This document shows, one piece after another, positions 63,038 to 64,000 of a stretch of 64,000 nt of DNA (position 1 is its first letter; each line of letters opens with the position of its first letter). Position numbers and translations under genes: made by a program. Source of the DNA: Microbacterium sp. C7(2022) (GTDB lineage: Bacteria; Actinomycetota; Actinomycetes; Actinomycetales; Microbacteriaceae). Below the pieces are notes generated by a model that was not told the DNA's origin, searched no databases, and saw nothing but the letters and a program-made list of their open reading frames with translations. Location of the stretch: positions 333,830 to 397,829 of the forward strand of contig NZ_JAPEHV010000006.1 of the NCBI RefSeq assembly GCF_028823665.1, given 5' to 3'.

Positions 63038-64000
63038 TGAAGTAGTCCAGGTTGGTCGGGAAACCGTGTGACGCAGGATCGGGGCGGAAGAAGGTGCGTG
63101 GGGCTCCCGACCTATCCATGACGCCAAACACGTCCGTCACTGGGTCGTAGCGAACAATATCTCCACTACCGCGCACCTTCGTGAGCGTTGAGGCCGTCGG
63201 GCTTCGCAGGAAGCTCTGAGCCTCTGCGACGTACTCGAGCGAATTGTTCAGTTGCGGGAAATCCGCACCATGCTTGTTGAAGTGACTCAATGCGTTCTGC
63301 GCCGCCGACTTCGACTTCGTAGCAGTCCAAAGCGGCGTTGAGACTCGCGACGCGGTTGTTCCGGTGTTTGCGGCGTTCACGCCCGACGCCTGCGCCGGCT
63401 TCGACGCCGACACGATGTCCGCCCCCGCCAGCCTCTGCAACCACGCCGCCAACCCATCCGTGCCCGTGCTGTCCCGGAACTCCCACACCAGCCGCGACGT
63501 GAACGTCGTCACACACGCGCTCGTCCACGACAACGAGCAATGCCCCATCGACTCACCCTGACGGGCCGTCGTATCCGTCCACTTGTACAACGGACTAGTG
63601 AACCCACCCGTCCGAATCGCCACCCACTCCGCCGGCGTACGAGTCCCCAACGACGGATCCACCCGCACCGGCCACACCGTATCCGGGCTGGTCAACATGT
63701 CCTCATCGGGAGAGACCACCGCGACACCATCGCCACCGTCGGCATCCTCGATCGTGACATCCATCGTCGCCGTCCGATCCCCCGGCAACGGAAACTCAAT
63801 CCGCTCCTCCCGCGGCCCACCCGCAACATCCGCCGAAGAATCCCACATCAACGACACCGGACTCCAGAACACCGACACGCCCTTGGGATCAACAAGATCG
63901 AACCCAACCCCGTCAATGCCCTGCAACATCAAACCATCCGACGCGTCGAGCCGGTACGGAATATCCAACCCCTCGCCGAGAAGACCCCCCTCGTCACGAG
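63027..64000 (-). CDS. RHS-protein N-terminal region fused to BECR-like toxin tip (5' end outside window)
   Basis: The frame is open to the window edge (DEGGLLGEGLDIPYRLDASDGL), so the gene starts beyond 64000; about 323 codons are seen. The visible part carries the extracellular N-terminal domain of actinobacterial wall-associated RHS proteins (VVSPDEDMLTSPDTVWPVRVDPSLGTRTPAEWVAIRTGG). RHS repeats do not follow: after ADIVSA it jumps to KPAQASGVNAANTG, then a tip with HFNKHGADFPQL, DIVRYDPVTDVFGVMDRSGAPRTFFRPDP, resembling BECR-fold RNase toxins (CdiA-CT/barnase/colicin E5-like). Loss of the RHS core looks like an internal deletion or a rearrangement. Confidence 0.78.
   Translation of the reverse strand, partial: RDEGGLLGEGLDIPYRLDASDGLMLQGIDGVGFDLVDPKGVSVFWSPVSLMWDSSADVAGGPREERIEFPLPGDRTATMDVTIEDADGGDGVAVVSPDEDMLTSPDTVWPVRVDPSLGTRTPAEWVAIRTGGFTSPLYKWTDTTARQGESMGHCSLSWTSACVTTFTSRLVWEFRDSTGTDGLAAWLQRLAGADIVSASKPAQASGVNAANTGTTASRVSTPLWTATKSKSAAQNALSHFNKHGADFPQLNNSLEYVAEAQSFLRSPTASTLTKVRGSGDIVRYDPVTDVFGVMDRSGAPRTFFRPDPASHGFPTNLDYFNAQ

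Overview
The window reads as chromosomal DNA of a high-GC actinobacterium, most likely Microbacteriaceae (Microbacterium or a close relative). Supporting signs are the strong G/C bias at third codon positions, frequent GTG and TTG starts, ATGA/GTGA stop-start overlaps, many apparently leaderless genes, the sdhCDAB order, a GTP-type PEP carboxykinase and a RamB-like regulator. This is inferred from gene content; no rRNA or tRNA gene was recognised.

Layout. 1-750: 3' end of a DUF559-type protein and a repeat-rich spacer. 753-8969 (minus): nucleoside operon with BmpA-like lipoprotein, ATPase, two permeases, cytidine deaminase, thymidine phosphorylase and adenosine deaminase, so uptake and salvage are encoded together. 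9112-10227: GDP-mannose pyrophosphorylase. 10465-14012: sdhCDAB. 14024-19942: MFS protein, YihY/BrkB protein, exonuclease III, trpS, GNAT and an Fpg/Nei glycosylase. 19943-24412: glycerol kinase, glycerol-3-phosphate dehydrogenase and a divergent SorC/DeoR-like regulator. 24479-28122: FMN riboswitch followed by ribD-ribE-ribBA-ribH. 28269-34955: small membrane protein, a three-gene ABC-2 exporter, a ClC channel and an ABC half-exporter. 35495-38919: pckG and the divergent RamB-like regulator.

39113-54068 is a catabolic region for a hydroxyphenylacetate-type aromatic acid: MobA-like FAD hydroxylase, MHS-family transporter, an FAH-RraA fusion protein, GntR regulator, HpaE, HpaD, HpaH, HpaI and a succinate-semialdehyde dehydrogenase. 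Ring hydroxylation, extradiol cleavage, oxidation, decarboxylation/isomerisation, hydration and aldol cleavage would yield pyruvate and succinic semialdehyde, the latter feeding succinate and the TCA cycle. A NIPSNAP-like protein, an unassigned ThDP enzyme and a MarR/quinone-reductase pair follow.

54711-64000 is an accessory island. It holds a chimeric IS3-orfA/integrase remnant, a well-bounded IS1380-family element with a frameshifted transposase, and IS110 and IS3 fragments, around an array of polymorphic-toxin cassettes on the minus strand. These comprise an RHS N-terminus fused to a BECR-like toxin, an RHS core with a HINT domain and nuclease-like tip, and displaced toxin tails, each followed by a probable immunity gene. 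The cassettes share a junction motif and about 200 bp of homologous linker, which suggests tip exchange by recombination. This array, the FAH-RraA fusion and the intergenic hairpin repeats are the most interesting parts.
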